64,000 bases of DNA from an uncultured Rhodospirillales bacterium. Its GTDB lineage: Bacteria; Pseudomonadota; Alphaproteobacteria; Azospirillales; Azospirillaceae. The stretch spans positions 18,837-82,836 of the forward strand of contig CAIXKV010000216.1 in assembly GCA_903920145.1 (NCBI GenBank), in the 5' to 3' direction. The translations under genes were made by a program, and so were the position numbers. Position 1 is the first letter of the stretch. Every line of letters starts with the position of its first letter. Positions 63,890-64,000 of this stretch are shown in pieces. Below the pieces are notes generated by a model. The model did no database searches and had not been told where the DNA came from. It worked only from the letters and a program-made list of their open reading frames with translations.

Positions 63890-64000
63890 GCCTTGATGGT
63901 GACTCATCAAGGCTGCCCTCAGACGCCGGGCGGGCGCATCCGCGCCCTTGGCTTCGCGCGCATGGGCGCGCGGGGCCGCCGTCGCGGCCCGATACCGGCG
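63890..64000 (+). repeat. Modular palindromic repeat, copy 3 (cut by window edge)
   Basis: It begins with the GCCTTGATG/CATCAAGGC hairpin (63890-63913), then the GGGCGGGCGC..GCGCCC block and the GGGGCCGCC..GCGGCCC hairpin, and reaches GATACCGGCG at the window edge. The third hairpin is a variant, CGCGCGCATGGGCGCGCG, in place of CGCGTCC/GGACGCG. Confidence 0.85.

Noticed and set aside
1..64000. tRNA, rRNA, CRISPR arrays, insertion sequences or prophage genes
   Set aside because: A reading of intergenic regions showed no T-loop-like tRNA ends, direct-repeat arrays, transposase frames or phage motifs.

Overview
The window looks like a chromosomal segment of an alphaproteobacterium, most likely from Rhodospirillales (Magnetospirillum/Rhodospirillum-like). 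This rests on gene content, not a database match: a three-gene proton-translocating transhydrogenase (pntAA-pntAB-pntB), a fused ispDF, the sfsA-map-radC order, several chemoreceptors including a globin-coupled one, and a lipid A/Kdo cluster. I saw no tRNA, rRNA, CRISPR array, insertion sequence or phage module.

Layout. 0-6.6 kb: envelope genes on the + strand. These are a partial OpgC-like acyltransferase, two tandem SGNH hydrolase-fold proteins (the first lacks the catalytic residues), a SUMF/FGE-fold protein, a GT-C-like membrane protein, a small glycine-rich membrane protein, and an overlapping pentameric ligand-gated ion channel homologue. 6.7-7.4 kb: a UPF0016/GDT1 Mn2+ exporter behind a yybP-ykoY manganese riboswitch. 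7.8-12.3 kb: a thioredoxin-fold/2OG-Fe(II) oxygenase fusion, then the transhydrogenase operon. 12.5-35.5 kb: a signalling region with a PAS histidine kinase, a Cache chemoreceptor, a metallophosphoesterase-lipid kinase pair, small secreted proteins, a degenerate-EAL protein with an unknown partner, and a cytosolic globin-MCP-PilZ-CZB receptor. It closes with a chemotaxis operon: two tandem receptors with CheR-tether-like C-termini, cheW, cheR, a winged-helix/CZB protein, cheB and cheD. No cheA or cheY is present, so these proteins must work with a kinase encoded elsewhere.

35.5-64 kb is more GC-rich and mostly housekeeping: gltX, an acyl-CoA synthetase, marR, a two-gene operon of unknown proteins, the LPS cluster (lpxL-type, lpxK, waaA, a GT4 glycosyltransferase and an LpxH-like phosphoesterase), sfsA-map-radC-pmbA, arfB, hemerythrin-ankyrin-CbiB-like, rpmJ (41 aa), mltG-fabF-acpP-fabG-fabD, pncC, ispDF and ompW.

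The most unusual non-genic feature is a roughly 110-175 bp modular repeat built from successive hairpins. It has three large copies (40.1, 56.3 and 63.9 kb) and one deletion derivative (40.9 kb). Pieces of it form the ends of coding sequences: two unrelated glycosyltransferases end in the same repeat-derived Asp-Thr-Gly-Glu-Pro-stop, and one appears to carry a repeat copy in frame near its N-terminus. Base composition is also patchy within genes, with AT-rich stretches switching to GC-rich ones inside single reading frames.
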